NCBI GenBank assembly: GCA_046316495.1
Contig: JBKDAM010000124.1
Span: 1-37,332 of the forward strand
Source of the DNA: M3007 sp046316495
GTDB taxonomy: Bacteria > Bacteroidota > Bacteroidia > Chitinophagales > Saprospiraceae
Direction of reading: 5' to 3'
Length of the DNA: 37,332 bases
Notes under the pieces: generated by a model
Told to the model about the DNA's origin: nothing
The model's database searches: none
What the model saw: only the letters and a program-made list of their open reading frames with translations
Program-made: the position numbers and the translations under genes
Shown here: positions 26,721-34,917 of the stretch, piece by piece
How the letters are laid out: each line of letters begins with the position of its first letter
Numbering within the stretch: position 1 is the stretch's first letter

Positions 26721-26940
26721 CGAGCAGTACCTCGAAACAGCACTCCGGGTGCTCTGCCGCCTGAACAGTGCCCCAAACCAAACACTCGACCCCTTGAGTG
26801 CCCTCACCCTATATGCCGGAAAAACCCTCCAACAAGGAGAACTTCCAGCCGCACCTCCCTGCCCCTGCAGCGACCATGCCGCCCAACCACACCCGACTAA
26901 TAAAAAAACAAGGAAAATTACCCGCCCAAGCATTCCGTAA
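26713..26940 (+). CDS. Possible small overlapping gene, unknown product
   Basis: A GTG at 26713 overlaps the GHL10 stop by 8 nt and opens a 75-codon frame: VDNEQYLETALRVLCRLNSA... ending in a Lys/Pro/Arg-rich tail. Third positions favour C as in the neighbouring genes, which suggests real coding at least over the first 50 codons, and the overlap suits translational coupling. No domain is recognised. The frame continues upstream inside the GHL10 gene, so chance extension is the main alternative. The gap to the next gene (26721-27031) otherwise holds nothing I can identify. Confidence 0.35.
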   Translation: MDNEQYLETALRVLCRLNSAPNQTLDPLSALTLYAGKTLQQGELPAAPPCPCSDHAAQPHPTNKKTRKITRPSIP

Positions 26941-27049
26941 ACAACTAAGAGGCTACTTTCTGACATTAGAACTTAAAACAATGTTAAAGTAGGATCCCCC
27001 ATACAGCTCTGACGGGCTTTTAAACGTCTAAGTGGCAAAAAACGAACGT

Positions 27050-29488
27050 ATGATCCTAACTTTCCTCCAAAAAATACAACTATTACTTCTGTTGTGCCTT
27101 GGAATCCACCTTGCCCCTTTGAACGCCCAAAATAAGTACACCCTTAGTGGCACCATTACCGACCGCAACAGCGGAGAAGCACTCATCGGAGCCACTATCC
27201 GCGAACTGCGTTCCGGAAAAGGAGCAGTTACCAACACCTTTGGGTTCTACAGCCTTACCCTCCCCGCCGCCGATTCCATACTAATCAGTGTATCGTATGT
27301 GGGTTATAAACCCCTTCTTCAAGCATTTTCACTAAAGTCCAACCTGGAAGCTTCTATTTCCCTTGAAGAAACCTCCGTTCTGCAAGAAGTGGAAATCGTC
27401 GCAGAACGCTATGAACAAATCGAAGAGCGGGCGCAAATGAGCCGTATCGATATCCCCATCGAACAAATTAAAAATATCCCAGCCCTCCTGGGAGAAAAAG
27501 ACATCCTCAGAGCCCTACAACTACTGCCCGGTGTATCCGGCGGAGGCGAAGGCCAAAGCGGTATTTACGTGCGCGGCGGCGGCCCCGACCAAAATCTCAT
27601 CCTGCTCGATGGAGTGCCCGTCTACAATGCCTCCCACCTATTCGGCTTCTTTTCGGTCTTTAATACCGACGCCATTAAGGACGTATCACTCATCAAAGGA
27701 GGCTTCCCTGCACGCTATGGCGGCCGACTCTCCTCCGTCATCGATATCACCATGAAAGAAGGAAATGACCAAGCCATTCACGGAGAAGGCAGCATCGGAC
27801 TAGTGGCCTCTAAACTTACGCTCGAAGGCCCCCTCAAAAAAGGAAAATCCTCCTTTATCGTCTCCGGAAGACGAACCTATATCGACCTCCTGGCACGCCC
27901 CCTTATCCAAGCAGGATTCCGGTCAGACGGCAGCGAAGGTGTCACCGGCTACTATTTTGACGATATCAATGCCAAAGTGAATTACCGATTTTCCAACAAA
28001 GACCGACTCTACTTAAGCTATTACAGCGGAAGCGATGCCTTCTACCTGCGGTTTTCCGAAAAAAACGAAGACCAACAAAACAGAACCCGCTACGAAAGCA
28101 AATTTGCCAATGGACTGGGATGGGGAAATCGAACCGCCGCCCTCCGCTGGAACCATACCTTCAACCCCAAACTCTTCGCCAATACGACCCTCACCTACAG
28201 CCGGTACCAGTTTAATACCAACTTCGCAAACGAAGATAAAACACTCGACCAACAAGGAAAAATTACCCAAGAGTCTGCTTTTGAGCTCAATTACAACTCC
28301 GGAATTAACGACTGGGCAGGTAAAATAGACCTGGATTATGTGCCCAACCCAGACCATTATGTCCGAATGGGTGCCGGGGTAATCTTGCACAATTTCCAGC
28401 CCGGTAACTTCCGCTCCAAAATCTACTCCGTCGACTCCAACGATACCCTGAATATCACCAACAACCAAGTTGAACCCGATATCGAGGCCGCTGAATTTGC
28501 CCTCTATGCCGAAGATGATTGGAAAATAACCGACCGACTTCGAATCAACGCTGGACTGCACCTCTCCGGTTTTCAGGTAAAAGGTGAATTCTATTCCGCC
28601 CTCCAACCCCGCGTCAACCTGCGCTACCGTTTCGAACGTGGATGGTCGCTAAAAGCTGCCTATAGTACCATGCAGCAATATATCCACCTGCTCACCAACG
28701 AAACCATCGGACTGCCCACCGACCTCTGGTTGCCTACCACCTCGAAAGTCCGGCCCCAACAATCATGGCAAACCGCCCTCGGCGCAGCCAAAACCTGGAA
28801 AGGGTACGAAACCAGTATTGAGGTGTTTTACAAAGAAATGAATAACGTCATCGCCTTTAATGAAGGCGCCAGTGCGTTCCAGTTTCAAGGCTGGGAAGAC
28901 CGCATCTCCCAAGGAAAAGGTACCGCCTATGGAGCCGAATTTTTTGTACAAAAAAAAGCCGGCAAACTCACTGGATGGGTGGGCTACACGCTCTCCTGGG
29001 CCTGGCGACAATTTGATCAAATTAATAACGGTGAAAAATACCCCTACAAGTTTGATCGCCGACATGATTTCGAAATCACCGCCGCCTATAAATTCAACGA
29101 ACGAATCTCCCTCGCCTCCACCTGGGTATTCGCAACCGGCAATGCCGTTACCTTCGGAAATGCCCGCTACCAAGGCCCCCTACCCTACAGCCAATCGTTC
29201 AACTATTTCCTCTACGAAAACGAACATACCCCCAACCGAAATAATTTCCGAATGCCCAATTACCATCGACTGGACGTTGGGTTGGATTTTACCAAAAAGA
29301 AAAAAAGATACACCCGAACCTGGTCAGTGGGCGCCTACAATGGTTACAACCGTGCTAATCCGTTCTTTCTCTTCCGGGACAACGAACCCGTTCTGCAGCC
29401 GGACGGCACCTTTCAAGACAAAGAAGTCCTCAAAAAAGCCGCTTTGTTCCCCGTCATCCCCTACCTAAGCTGGGGCTTCAAATTCTAG
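27050..29488 (+). CDS. TonB-dependent outer-membrane receptor (DUF4249-associated)
   Basis: The ATG at 27050 (812 aa) begins the signal peptide (1-27, ending APLNAQ); a GTG six codons upstream is possible. A carboxypeptidase-regulatory-like domain (about 30-115) precedes the plug (about 120-235; ILRALQLLPGVSGGGEGQSGIYVRGGGPDQNLILLDGVPVYN split by loops) and a long barrel ending in LSWGFKF. This receptor subtype is usually encoded next to a DUF4249 lipoprotein, as here (42 nt downstream), and the two likely form a surface uptake pair. The substrate is unknown. Short ORFs on the opposite strand within it are shadows. Confidence 0.94.
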   Translation: MILTFLQKIQLLLLLCLGIHLAPLNAQNKYTLSGTITDRNSGEALIGATIRELRSGKGAVTNTFGFYSLTLPAADSILISVSYVGYKPLLQAFSLKSNLEASISLEETSVLQEVEIVAERYEQIEERAQMSRIDIPIEQIKNIPALLGEKDILRALQLLPGVSGGGEGQSGIYVRGGGPDQNLILLDGVPVYNASHLFGFFSVFNTDAIKDVSLIKGGFPARYGGRLSSVIDITMKEGNDQAIHGEGSIGLVASKLTLEGPLKKGKSSFIVSGRRTYIDLLARPLIQAGFRSDGSEGVTGYYFDDINAKVNYRFSNKDRLYLSYYSGSDAFYLRFSEKNEDQQNRTRYESKFANGLGWGNRTAALRWNHTFNPKLFANTTLTYSRYQFNTNFANEDKTLDQQGKITQESAFELNYNSGINDWAGKIDLDYVPNPDHYVRMGAGVILHNFQPGNFRSKIYSVDSNDTLNITNNQVEPDIEAAEFALYAEDDWKITDRLRINAGLHLSGFQVKGEFYSALQPRVNLRYRFERGWSLKAAYSTMQQYIHLLTNETIGLPTDLWLPTTSKVRPQQSWQTALGAAKTWKGYETSIEVFYKEMNNVIAFNEGASAFQFQGWEDRISQGKGTAYGAEFFVQKKAGKLTGWVGYTLSWAWRQFDQINNGEKYPYKFDRRHDFEITAAYKFNERISLASTWVFATGNAVTFGNARYQGPLPYSQSFNYFLYENEHTPNRNNFRMPNYHRLDVGLDFTKKKKRYTRTWSVGAYNGYNRANPFFLFRDNEPVLQPDGTFQDKEVLKKAALFPVIPYLSWGFKF

Positions 29489-29530
29489 TCAGACGCCCCT
29501 ACTCACTTTTCAAATTTGATAGTAACAATT

Positions 29531-30481
29531 ATGAAACGCACTATAGTAACACTGCTCGCAGCAAGCACCCTCTTGGTCTCTATGAACTCCTGCGAACAAT
29601 TTTTTAACCAAGTAGTCGAAATTGATCCACCCGCCTACGAACCCAAACTGGTCTTTCATCAGTTCGTTCAAACAGGAGACGACACGATCAAACTCCTCCT
29701 CACCCGAAATTATGGCATCCTGGAAACCGTTGAAACGGAAGAAAAATGGCAAGTAGCCGGCGCTCAGGTGGAATGGTGGCAAGACGGTCAAAAAATAACC
29801 ACGCTCAGCCCACTGAGCCCGGATTCCAGTTTCGTTTACCTGGGAGCGCTACCCAATCCTGTTGAGGTAGGAAAAAAGTACGAAATCAAAGTGAGCCATC
29901 CCGATTTCCCTACTGTAACCGCCATGCAATCAGCCCCTCCCCCCATTAACGCCCTGTTGAGTAGTAAAGTCACCCAAGGACCGCCCACGAATCAACCCGA
30001 AGAGATCGTTTACCAGATCGAAGTTAGTTTTCAGGATCCCGCCGAAAGCGAAAACTACTATGAACTCAGCCTGGGGGCCATTTATACCTACTTATCCTTC
30101 ACCGGCTTCGACCCGCAAGGCAATCCTACTTTTGACACCCTCGAATCGGTATCAGAAGACCTTTACATCAAAAGAACCTTCGATCCAGTCCTATTGGAAG
30201 GTTGGGGGAATACCCGCCTCATCAGCGATCGTAGCTTCAATGGCCAGCCGTATGTTTTTAAGTTGGAAACGAGCTACTACTTGTTTGCCAACGAATTTCA
30301 ACCGCGGTATTTTATCCGGATCCGCAATTGCACCAAAGAGTATTATCAATGGTCACGCTCCTACTACCAACAGTATAATACAAGCGGCAATCCCTTTGTA
30401 GAGCCCGTATCGGTCTTTAACAACCTGGAAAATGGCTTGGGAATCTTTGGAATGTACAGCAGCAGCCGTTTTATGCTGTAG
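29531..30481 (+). CDS. DUF4249 family lipoprotein
   Basis: From the ATG at 29531 the product has 316 residues with a lipoprotein-type signal ending in Met-Asn-Ser-Cys (Cys21), a relaxed lipobox. The body matches the DUF4249 pattern: an N-terminal beta domain (EPKLVFHQFVQTGDDTIKLLLTRN), a middle segment AGAQVEWWQDGQ...LGALPNPVEVGKKYEIKVSHPDFPTV in pieces, and a second beta domain. An ATG five codons upstream is less likely because it weakens the signal. It is the partner gene of the preceding TonB receptor and is probably surface-exposed. Confidence 0.88.
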   Translation: MKRTIVTLLAASTLLVSMNSCEQFFNQVVEIDPPAYEPKLVFHQFVQTGDDTIKLLLTRNYGILETVETEEKWQVAGAQVEWWQDGQKITTLSPLSPDSSFVYLGALPNPVEVGKKYEIKVSHPDFPTVTAMQSAPPPINALLSSKVTQGPPTNQPEEIVYQIEVSFQDPAESENYYELSLGAIYTYLSFTGFDPQGNPTFDTLESVSEDLYIKRTFDPVLLEGWGNTRLISDRSFNGQPYVFKLETSYYLFANEFQPRYFIRIRNCTKEYYQWSRSYYQQYNTSGNPFVEPVSVFNNLENGLGIFGMYSSSRFML

Positions 30482-30488
30482 TTAAAAA

Positions 30489-30522
30489 GGGGACCTGCCC
30501 CAACGAAGAAAGGCAGGTCCCC
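30489..30522. terminator. Hairpin after the DUF4249 gene
   Basis: Perfect 11-bp arms (GGGGACCTGCC with GGCAGGTCCCC, loop of 12) lie 7 nt after the stop. The run of five A before the left arm makes it a canonical terminator on the - strand; on + it lacks a T-run. It may serve the repeat region or both directions. Confidence 0.6.
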
Positions 30523-30559
30523 TACCTAAATACCTGAGGCAATCACCCGCTTTTGCTCC

Positions 30560-30578
30560 CATCCAAGGGGCGTAGCCC
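30560..30578 (+). repeat. Repeat B, solitary copy
   Basis: CATCCAAGGGGCGTAGCCC. The same 19-mer recurs exactly at 30962-30980, and near-identically at 30758-30777 where the hairpin loop GTA reads TAC. Its second half is a small GGGGC/GCCC hairpin. Confidence 0.7.
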
Positions 30579-30583
30579 ACCAC

Positions 30584-30700
30584 CATTAAGTTAAGGAAAT
30601 CAATTGCCTCGTGAGGCACCTGGTCTTTCTTATCAAATATTCCATTTTGGGGTGGGTTTAATCCAGAGGCAAAAGTTGGTTGAAGCACAAGACATTAACC
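30584..30700 (+). repeat. Interspersed repeat C, copy 2
   Basis: Shares AAGTTAaGGAAATCAAT, GAGGCACCTG and TCAAAT...TTTTGGGG with the copy at 34428-34540, and ATCCAGAGGCA, AAG-TGGTTG and GACnTTAA with the copy at 20541-20652. All three copies point the same way. No ORF or transposase is associated. Confidence 0.6.
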
Positions 30701-30712
30701 AAACGCCGGAAG

Positions 30713-30777
30713 GCTTTAGCTCTGTAATCTAAGTGCAGCGATTTAGAACGAAGCGCTCATCCAAGGGGCTACGCCCC
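30713..30777 (+). repeat. Compound repeat A-15-B, copy 1
   Basis: Block A (30713-30742) matches 30917-30946 at 28 of 30 positions. After a 15-nt unconserved spacer, block B (30758-30777) repeats the CATCCAAGGGGC hairpin. The unit of about 65 bp lies 140 nt from its second copy. Confidence 0.72.
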
Positions 30778-30916
30778 ATGAGTGCGTGCCAAGGCCTGAT
30801 ACAGCGCTGCTCTTGCCTCCTATTCGGGAGGCTTTTATGAAAACCCCACTAAATTGGCTGATTAACCTGATCTTGGTATCCAATATGCTGAGGAAATCCA
30901 CTGTAGTAGGCAGTAA

Positions 30917-30980
30917 GCTTTAGCCCTGTAATCTAAGCGCAGCGATAGGGAATAATGCACCCATCCAAGGGGCGTAGCCC
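30917..30980 (+). repeat. Compound repeat A-15-B, copy 2
   Basis: Block A (30917-30946), a 15-nt spacer unrelated to that of copy 1, then block B (30962-30980), identical to the solitary copy at 30560. It ends 19 nt before the DUF486 gene's 3' end. The rest of 30482-30998 holds no gene I can support. Confidence 0.72.
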
Positions 30981-30998
30981 TTCAATCTCAATAGCCCA

Positions 30999-31364
30999 TT
31001 ATTTTCGGATAAAATAAACCGCACCAACCAACAAGATAAACCCCACCAAGTGGTTCCACTTTAACGGCTCGCTCTTAAAAAACACCACCGTAAAAATACT
31101 AAACACCAATAAGGTGATGACTTCCTGCATTACTTTTAATTGTACCAGGGAAAACGGTCCTCCATTCGCATCAAATCCCATGCGGTTGGCAGGTACCATC
31201 AGACAATATTCAAAAAAAGCAATCAACCAGCTCGCCAAGATCGCCCCCAGCAGGCCCGCTTTCTGGAAAAATGGAAGATGCTGAAATTTTAAGTGCCCAT
31301 ACCAGGCAAACGTCATGAAAATATTGGAAAGCACTAAAAGCCCAATGGTGTAAACCGCTTTCAT
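30999..31364 (-). CDS. DUF486 (DMT superfamily) small membrane protein
   Basis: The start at 31364 gives 121 residues, matching the usual length of this family; a longer frame from 31466 adds an unlikely extension across the promoter. Four hydrophobic helices span the protein. The family motif region SWLIAFFEYCLMVPANRMGF and the QLKVMQEVITLLVF...LKWNHLVGFILL segments are clear. The role in the family is unproven; it is regarded as a small drug/metabolite-type transporter. It is transcribed divergently from tRNA-Asn, with its own -7 box at 31387-31394. Confidence 0.9.
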   Translation of the reverse strand: MKAVYTIGLLVLSNIFMTFAWYGHLKFQHLPFFQKAGLLGAILASWLIAFFEYCLMVPANRMGFDANGGPFSLVQLKVMQEVITLLVFSIFTVVFFKSEPLKWNHLVGFILLVGAVYFIRK

Positions 31365-31386
31365 AAACCATCTATTTTGTAAAGCA

Positions 31387-31394
31387 CAAAGATA
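31387..31394 (-). promoter_or_regulatory. -7 element of the DUF486 gene
   Basis: TATCTTTG on the - strand fits TAnnTTTG and lies 22 nt upstream of the chosen ATG, supporting the shorter start. No TTG is found at the 21-nt spacing. Confidence 0.5.
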
Positions 31395-31508
31395 AAGCAA
31401 GCCCAGCACCCTTAACCCCAGCCTAACCATTAAGAAAAAAGCCAATTCACAGCCCAACCACAGCAACCTCTATTCTTTATTTTTTTTGAAAAAAATTTTA
31501 AAAAGTAT

Positions 31509-31540
31509 TTGCGCAATTAATTGGAATGATATTACCTTTG
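31509..31540 (+). promoter_or_regulatory. Promoter of tRNA-Asn
   Basis: TTG (31509-31511), 21 nt, TACCTTTG (31533-31540), ending 18 nt before the mature tRNA. This is the clearest complete promoter in the window. Confidence 0.78.
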
Positions 31541-31558
31541 CCCCGCTTAAGAAAACAA

Positions 31559-31632
31559 GCCTCATTAGCTCAGTTGGTTAGAGCGGCGGACTGTTAATCC
31601 GTAGGTCCAAGGTTCAAGTCCTTGATGAGGCG
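31559..31632 (+). tRNA. tRNA-Asn (anticodon GTT)
   Basis: All arms can be folded by eye: acceptor GCCTCAT with ATGAGGC, D stem GCTC/GAGC, anticodon stem GCGGA/TCCGT with loop CTGTTAA (GTT), T stem CAAGG/CCTTG with loop TTCAAGT, and discriminator G. The length is 74 nt and the 3' CCA is not encoded. It has its own promoter and terminator. Confidence 0.97.
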
Positions 31633-31634
31633 CT

Positions 31635-31661
31635 AAGGCCACCGCGAGGTGGCCTTTTTTT
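31635..31661 (+). terminator. Terminator of tRNA-Asn
   Basis: Nine-bp stem AAGGCCACC/GGTGGCCTT closed by a GCGA tetraloop (GNRA type), followed by a T-run. It begins 3 nt after the tRNA. Confidence 0.93.
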
Positions 31662-31828
31662 GTTTTAATCCATTCTTACATCTAACTTCAACATACGCAT
31701 GGGCGAGGGAGGGCTTGAATGGAGCCGGGTTTGGGCGGAGTACAATACCGGATTGGGAGTTCTTTGCTCAAAGCCGCCGTTTCATTCAGGGTATTCCCAG
31801 CCCTTTTTCCTAAATTCAACCAGTTTAC

Positions 31829-32746
31829 ATGAGTTTATTAGCTGTTGGCACCATTGCATTTGACGATATTGAAACCCCTTCTGGCCGCGCAGAAAAAGTA
31901 GTTGGCGGGGCTTGTACCTACATTTCCTTAGCGGCTTCCTATTTTGTAAAGCCTATTCAGCTGGTCTCCGTAGTAGGAGGTGACTTTCCAGCAGAAATGC
32001 TCGACCAGCTTCAGCGACAAGGGGCCGATCTTGAAGGAGTGCAAATTAAGCCTACTGAAAAATCCTTTTTCTGGGCCGGCCGGTATCATGCCGATATGAA
32101 TGGACGTGACACCCTGGATACTCAATTAAATGTGCTGGCGACCTTTGATCCCATTCTCCCTCCAGCTTATCGCAAAGCAAATTACCTGATGCTGGGCAAT
32201 CTAACGCCCCAGGTACAGCTTCAAGTACTGGACCAATTAGAGGAACGCCCCAAGCTGGTGATCCTCGATACCATGAACTTTTGGATGAACATCGCCCTCG
32301 AGGACCTCAAAAAGGTTTTGCAGCGCATCGATGTACTCACCATCAACGACGAAGAGGCCAGGCAGCTCTCTGGAGAACGCTCCCTGGTTAAAGCGGCAGA
32401 AGTCATCCTAACCATGGGCCCCCGCTATTTGATCGTTAAAAAAGGCGAACACGGCGCCCTCCTGTTTGATACGAAAGGAGAAATGTTCTTCGCACCCGCC
32501 CTACCCCTGGCAGAAGTAGTGGATCCCACTGGAGCCGGTGACTCCTTTGCCGGTGGATTGGTGGGTTGGATCGCCAAAACCAACGATACCTCCTTCGAAA
32601 ACATGAAACGAGCCGTCATCTGTGGATCTGCAATGGGCTCCTTCTGTGTCGAGCATTTTAGCATCAACGGCTTGTTAGGATTGGATGAAACGGACATTCA
32701 ACGACGGATTAAGGATTTTTCCAAGCTGGTACACGTTGATTTCTAA
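31829..32746 (+). CDS. PfkB/ribokinase-family sugar kinase
   Basis: The 305-residue cytoplasmic kinase has the N-terminal glycine pair of the family (VVGGACTYISLAA) and the C-terminal signature DPTGAGDSFAGG, with Asp238 as the catalytic base and the GAG anion hole before it. The substrate is unknown; a carbohydrate or nucleoside is expected. Saprospiria homologues are often annotated simply as sugar kinases. The LamG gene starts 61 nt downstream, and I see no clear promoter for either. Confidence 0.92.
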   Translation: MSLLAVGTIAFDDIETPSGRAEKVVGGACTYISLAASYFVKPIQLVSVVGGDFPAEMLDQLQRQGADLEGVQIKPTEKSFFWAGRYHADMNGRDTLDTQLNVLATFDPILPPAYRKANYLMLGNLTPQVQLQVLDQLEERPKLVILDTMNFWMNIALEDLKKVLQRIDVLTINDEEARQLSGERSLVKAAEVILTMGPRYLIVKKGEHGALLFDTKGEMFFAPALPLAEVVDPTGAGDSFAGGLVGWIAKTNDTSFENMKRAVICGSAMGSFCVEHFSINGLLGLDETDIQRRIKDFSKLVHVDF

Positions 32747-32807
32747 ATTCTTCCATACTTTTACAAGAATTGATTCGTTTTTCCCCAGTATCAAAATAGA
32801 ATCGTCT

Positions 32808-34064
32808 ATGCGAACGCAATTACTCTTCGTTTTTAGCTTGCTGCTGGCAGGAACCCTCTACGCGCAGACCAGCGATATCAATGAAAAACTGGCAGGGCAT
32901 TTCCCCTTTAGTAATTGTACCGGGGCAGATGCCAGCGCCAACGGATCCTCCGCAACGATAGGGTCGGATGCTCAATGCGACTGCGGTGTCCGGGATTCCT
33001 CTTTGGTCTTCAATGGCTCCGAAGATGCCGTTTTTTTTACCGGCAGGGTCTCCGATGTTTTCACCACCAGCAATTTCACCGTTAGTTTCTACATGAAGCC
33101 CGGCCAACCTCCCTCCGGCCTGGCAGGTGCAGTACAAATGATTATGTCCAAACAAGAGGACTGCTCCGCTAACAAAGCGTTCTGGGTGCGCTACCGCCGA
33201 CAAGGCCAAACCGCCCAAAGCAGCAACATATTGTCTACCGGCATCAGCCAAAATGACTCTATGCTGGTCACCTTGAAAGCCCAGCTGGACGAAAACCGCT
33301 GCTGGTACCATATCACAATCGTACGCGATGGCACCCGTTTCGCCCTGTACGTAGACGGTGTAAAACAAGACGAAAAAAATAGCTCCGTACGACTGGATAT
33401 TTCCAACAATGCCAGCCTTTCTTTGAGTGAACCCAAATGCCCGCTGGATACCGTTTATTACGGACAATTGGATGAATTTCGCTTTTATAATCGGGCGTAT
33501 AGCACCGCAGATATCAATAACCTACTCTCACTATACCCTGACAGAATAGTCAACAGCGACACCTTGCTCTACCTAGGTAACAGCCTGGATGTCAATACTA
33601 CCCCCAGCTGTGCCACTTCTTACAGCTGGACCCCCACCGACGGGGTTTCTGATCCCACCACGGCCAATCCAGTCCTGAGCCCTACCCTATCAACCACTTA
33701 TTTAAGCGAATTTATCTTTCCGGATGGCTGCATCGCCACAGATACGCTCCGAATTAAAGTAATCGACCCCGACACCTTGGACTGCAGCAAAATCTTTATC
33801 CCAAATGCGTTCACACCCGGGTTTTCACAAGGTCGAAACGATCGCTTTTTGATCAGTAACCCCTACGCAATTTCTGAATTTATCTCCTTCGAAGTCTTTG
33901 ACCGTTGGGGAGGCCGTATGTTCAATGCCGAAAGCGTCACCGATTCCTGGGATGGGACCTTTGGAGGGAAGCCCGTTAATCCCGGGGTATTCCTGTATCG
34001 ACTGCGATTCCGCTGCCAAGAGGAAGAACGAGTGCTCTCTGGAACCGTTACCTTACTCCGGTAA
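32808..34064 (+). CDS. Secreted LamG-domain protein with type IX (type B) sorting domain
   Basis: The ATG at 32808 (418 aa) begins a signal peptide (1-20, ending LYAQ); an in-frame ATG at 32685 lies inside the kinase gene. A concanavalin-like LamG/Laminin-G-3 domain occupies about 25-235 (GHFPFSNCTGADASANG, FYMKPGQPP, WYHITIVRDGTRFALYVDG, LDEFRFYNRAYS). A PKD-like stretch follows (about 245-310; SYSWTPTDGVSDPTTANPVL). The CHU_C/gliding-motility-type C-terminal domain (about 320-418; FIPNAFTPG, NDRF, FEVFDRWGGRMF, WDGTFGGKPVNPGVFLY) directs type IX export. It probably binds glycan or acts as a cell-surface adhesin; no catalytic motif is seen. Confidence 0.93.
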   Translation: MRTQLLFVFSLLLAGTLYAQTSDINEKLAGHFPFSNCTGADASANGSSATIGSDAQCDCGVRDSSLVFNGSEDAVFFTGRVSDVFTTSNFTVSFYMKPGQPPSGLAGAVQMIMSKQEDCSANKAFWVRYRRQGQTAQSSNILSTGISQNDSMLVTLKAQLDENRCWYHITIVRDGTRFALYVDGVKQDEKNSSVRLDISNNASLSLSEPKCPLDTVYYGQLDEFRFYNRAYSTADINNLLSLYPDRIVNSDTLLYLGNSLDVNTTPSCATSYSWTPTDGVSDPTTANPVLSPTLSTTYLSEFIFPDGCIATDTLRIKVIDPDTLDCSKIFIPNAFTPGFSQGRNDRFLISNPYAISEFISFEVFDRWGGRMFNAESVTDSWDGTFGGKPVNPGVFLYRLRFRCQEEERVLSGTVTLLR

Positions 34065-34083
34065 AGCACCCATATAAAGTACG

Positions 34084-34119
34084 AAGCCCCGTCCGACTCC
34101 TTTGTCAGACGGGGCTTTT
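34084..34119 (+). terminator. Rho-independent terminator of the LamG gene
   Basis: A 14-bp stem with one mismatch (AAGCCCCGTCcGAC with GTCaGACGGGGCTT), loop of about 7, then TTTT. It begins 19 nt after the stop. Confidence 0.9.
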
Positions 34120-34242
34120 GTATGTTATAATCCCATGAAATACCAAGAAAAGGTTCAGTAACAAAAACAAAACAACTACTGAATGGACCAAAGGTAAATT
34201 CAATTTTAAATTTGACCAAAATTTAAGTCAAAAAAACTTATT

Positions 34243-34280
34243 TTTTATAAATAAATTTTTGTTAAAATTTATTTATAAAA
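34243..34280. repeat. A/T-only perfect inverted repeat
   Basis: Seventeen-bp arms (34243-34259 with 34264-34280) around a 4-nt loop TGTT, made only of A and T in the arms. It is followed by no gene on either strand within 600 bp, so it is not an obvious terminator. Confidence 0.75.
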
Positions 34281-34427
34281 TTGAAATTCAATATTTTAAA
34301 TACAAAAAATATACTGTAAAAATTTATTTTTTCAACCTTAAAAAATAGGGTAATAAAGAGATGCTTAAAGTGCTAGCGAACATTTTTTTTACGAAGTACA
34401 GCCTAAAATAGCACCCCAAGCAATACC

Positions 34428-34540
34428 CTTAAGTTAGGGAAATCAATCGTCCAAGGAGGCACCTGATCTACCTGATCAAATGTTCTTTTTTTGGGGCGGA
34501 TTTAATTAGACAAACCAGCAGCCCAACTGGGCAATTAATT
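34428..34540 (+). repeat. Interspersed repeat C, copy 3 (most diverged)
   Basis: Matches copy 2 in TTAAGTTAGGGAAATCAAT, GAGGCACCTGATCT, ATCAAAT and TTTTTTTGGGGCGG-TTTAAT, then diverges. Orientation is the same as the other two copies. Confidence 0.55.
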
Positions 34541-34672
34541 TCCTAAACCTACCGATGGTACCTAAACGGGGTGACCATCCTACCAAAACACTTACCTGAA
34601 CCAGACAGTATCCTCGCCAACCGAGCAGCTGCATTCGGCCATTCATGTGCGCGATTAATAAGCACTATGACC

Positions 34673-34711
34673 AAAAAAGCCCCGAAACAACACCTTGCGG
34701 GGTCTCGGGGC
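34673..34711 (-). terminator. Terminator-like hairpin on the - strand, orphan
   Basis: GCCCCGA (34679-34685) pairs with TCGGGGC (34705-34711). Read on the - strand the stem is followed by six T (34678-34673). No - strand gene precedes it within this window except possibly an unrecognised short transcript from 34712-34938. Confidence 0.5.
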
Positions 34712-34909
34712 CAACTAAACCATTCTATTATATGAAGTACTTATTCAAATCATTGAACGAAAGAAGCTTGTTTTCGTTGTACGGTTACTTGTTTTTTTTT
34801 CGTTAAAATAATCAACCTCAAAAGAGTATTACGGCTAATCTGAACGCCAACTTCTACTTAAAAGCGCGTTAATACCGAATACAAACCACGCAAAATACAG
34901 GGTAGTTAC

Positions 34910-34917
34910 TAAATTTG
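34910..34917 (+). promoter_or_regulatory. -7 element of the cytochrome gene
   Basis: TAAATTTG fits TAnnTTTG and lies 21 nt upstream of the ATG at 34939. No TTG at the expected -33 position. Confidence 0.5.

Noticed and set aside
26637..26966. A 109-codon - strand ORF with a hydrophobic start downstream of GHL10
   Set aside because: It overlaps the end of the GHL10 gene, has no promoter, and codon use is better explained by the + strand frame.
28013..28606. A 197-codon - strand ORF inside the second TonB receptor
   Set aside because: It is the complement of well-formed receptor barrel sequence and has no recognisable domain.
30482..30998. A decayed insertion sequence in the repeat-rich gap
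   Set aside because: No transposase remnant or terminal inverted repeats with target duplication can be seen in any frame.
34732..34806. A 24-codon ORF (MKYLFKSLNERSLF...) as a leader peptide of the cytochrome gene
   Set aside because: It is 130 nt away from the cytochrome gene, has no coupling signal, and part of it is accounted for by the hairpin at 34756-34778.
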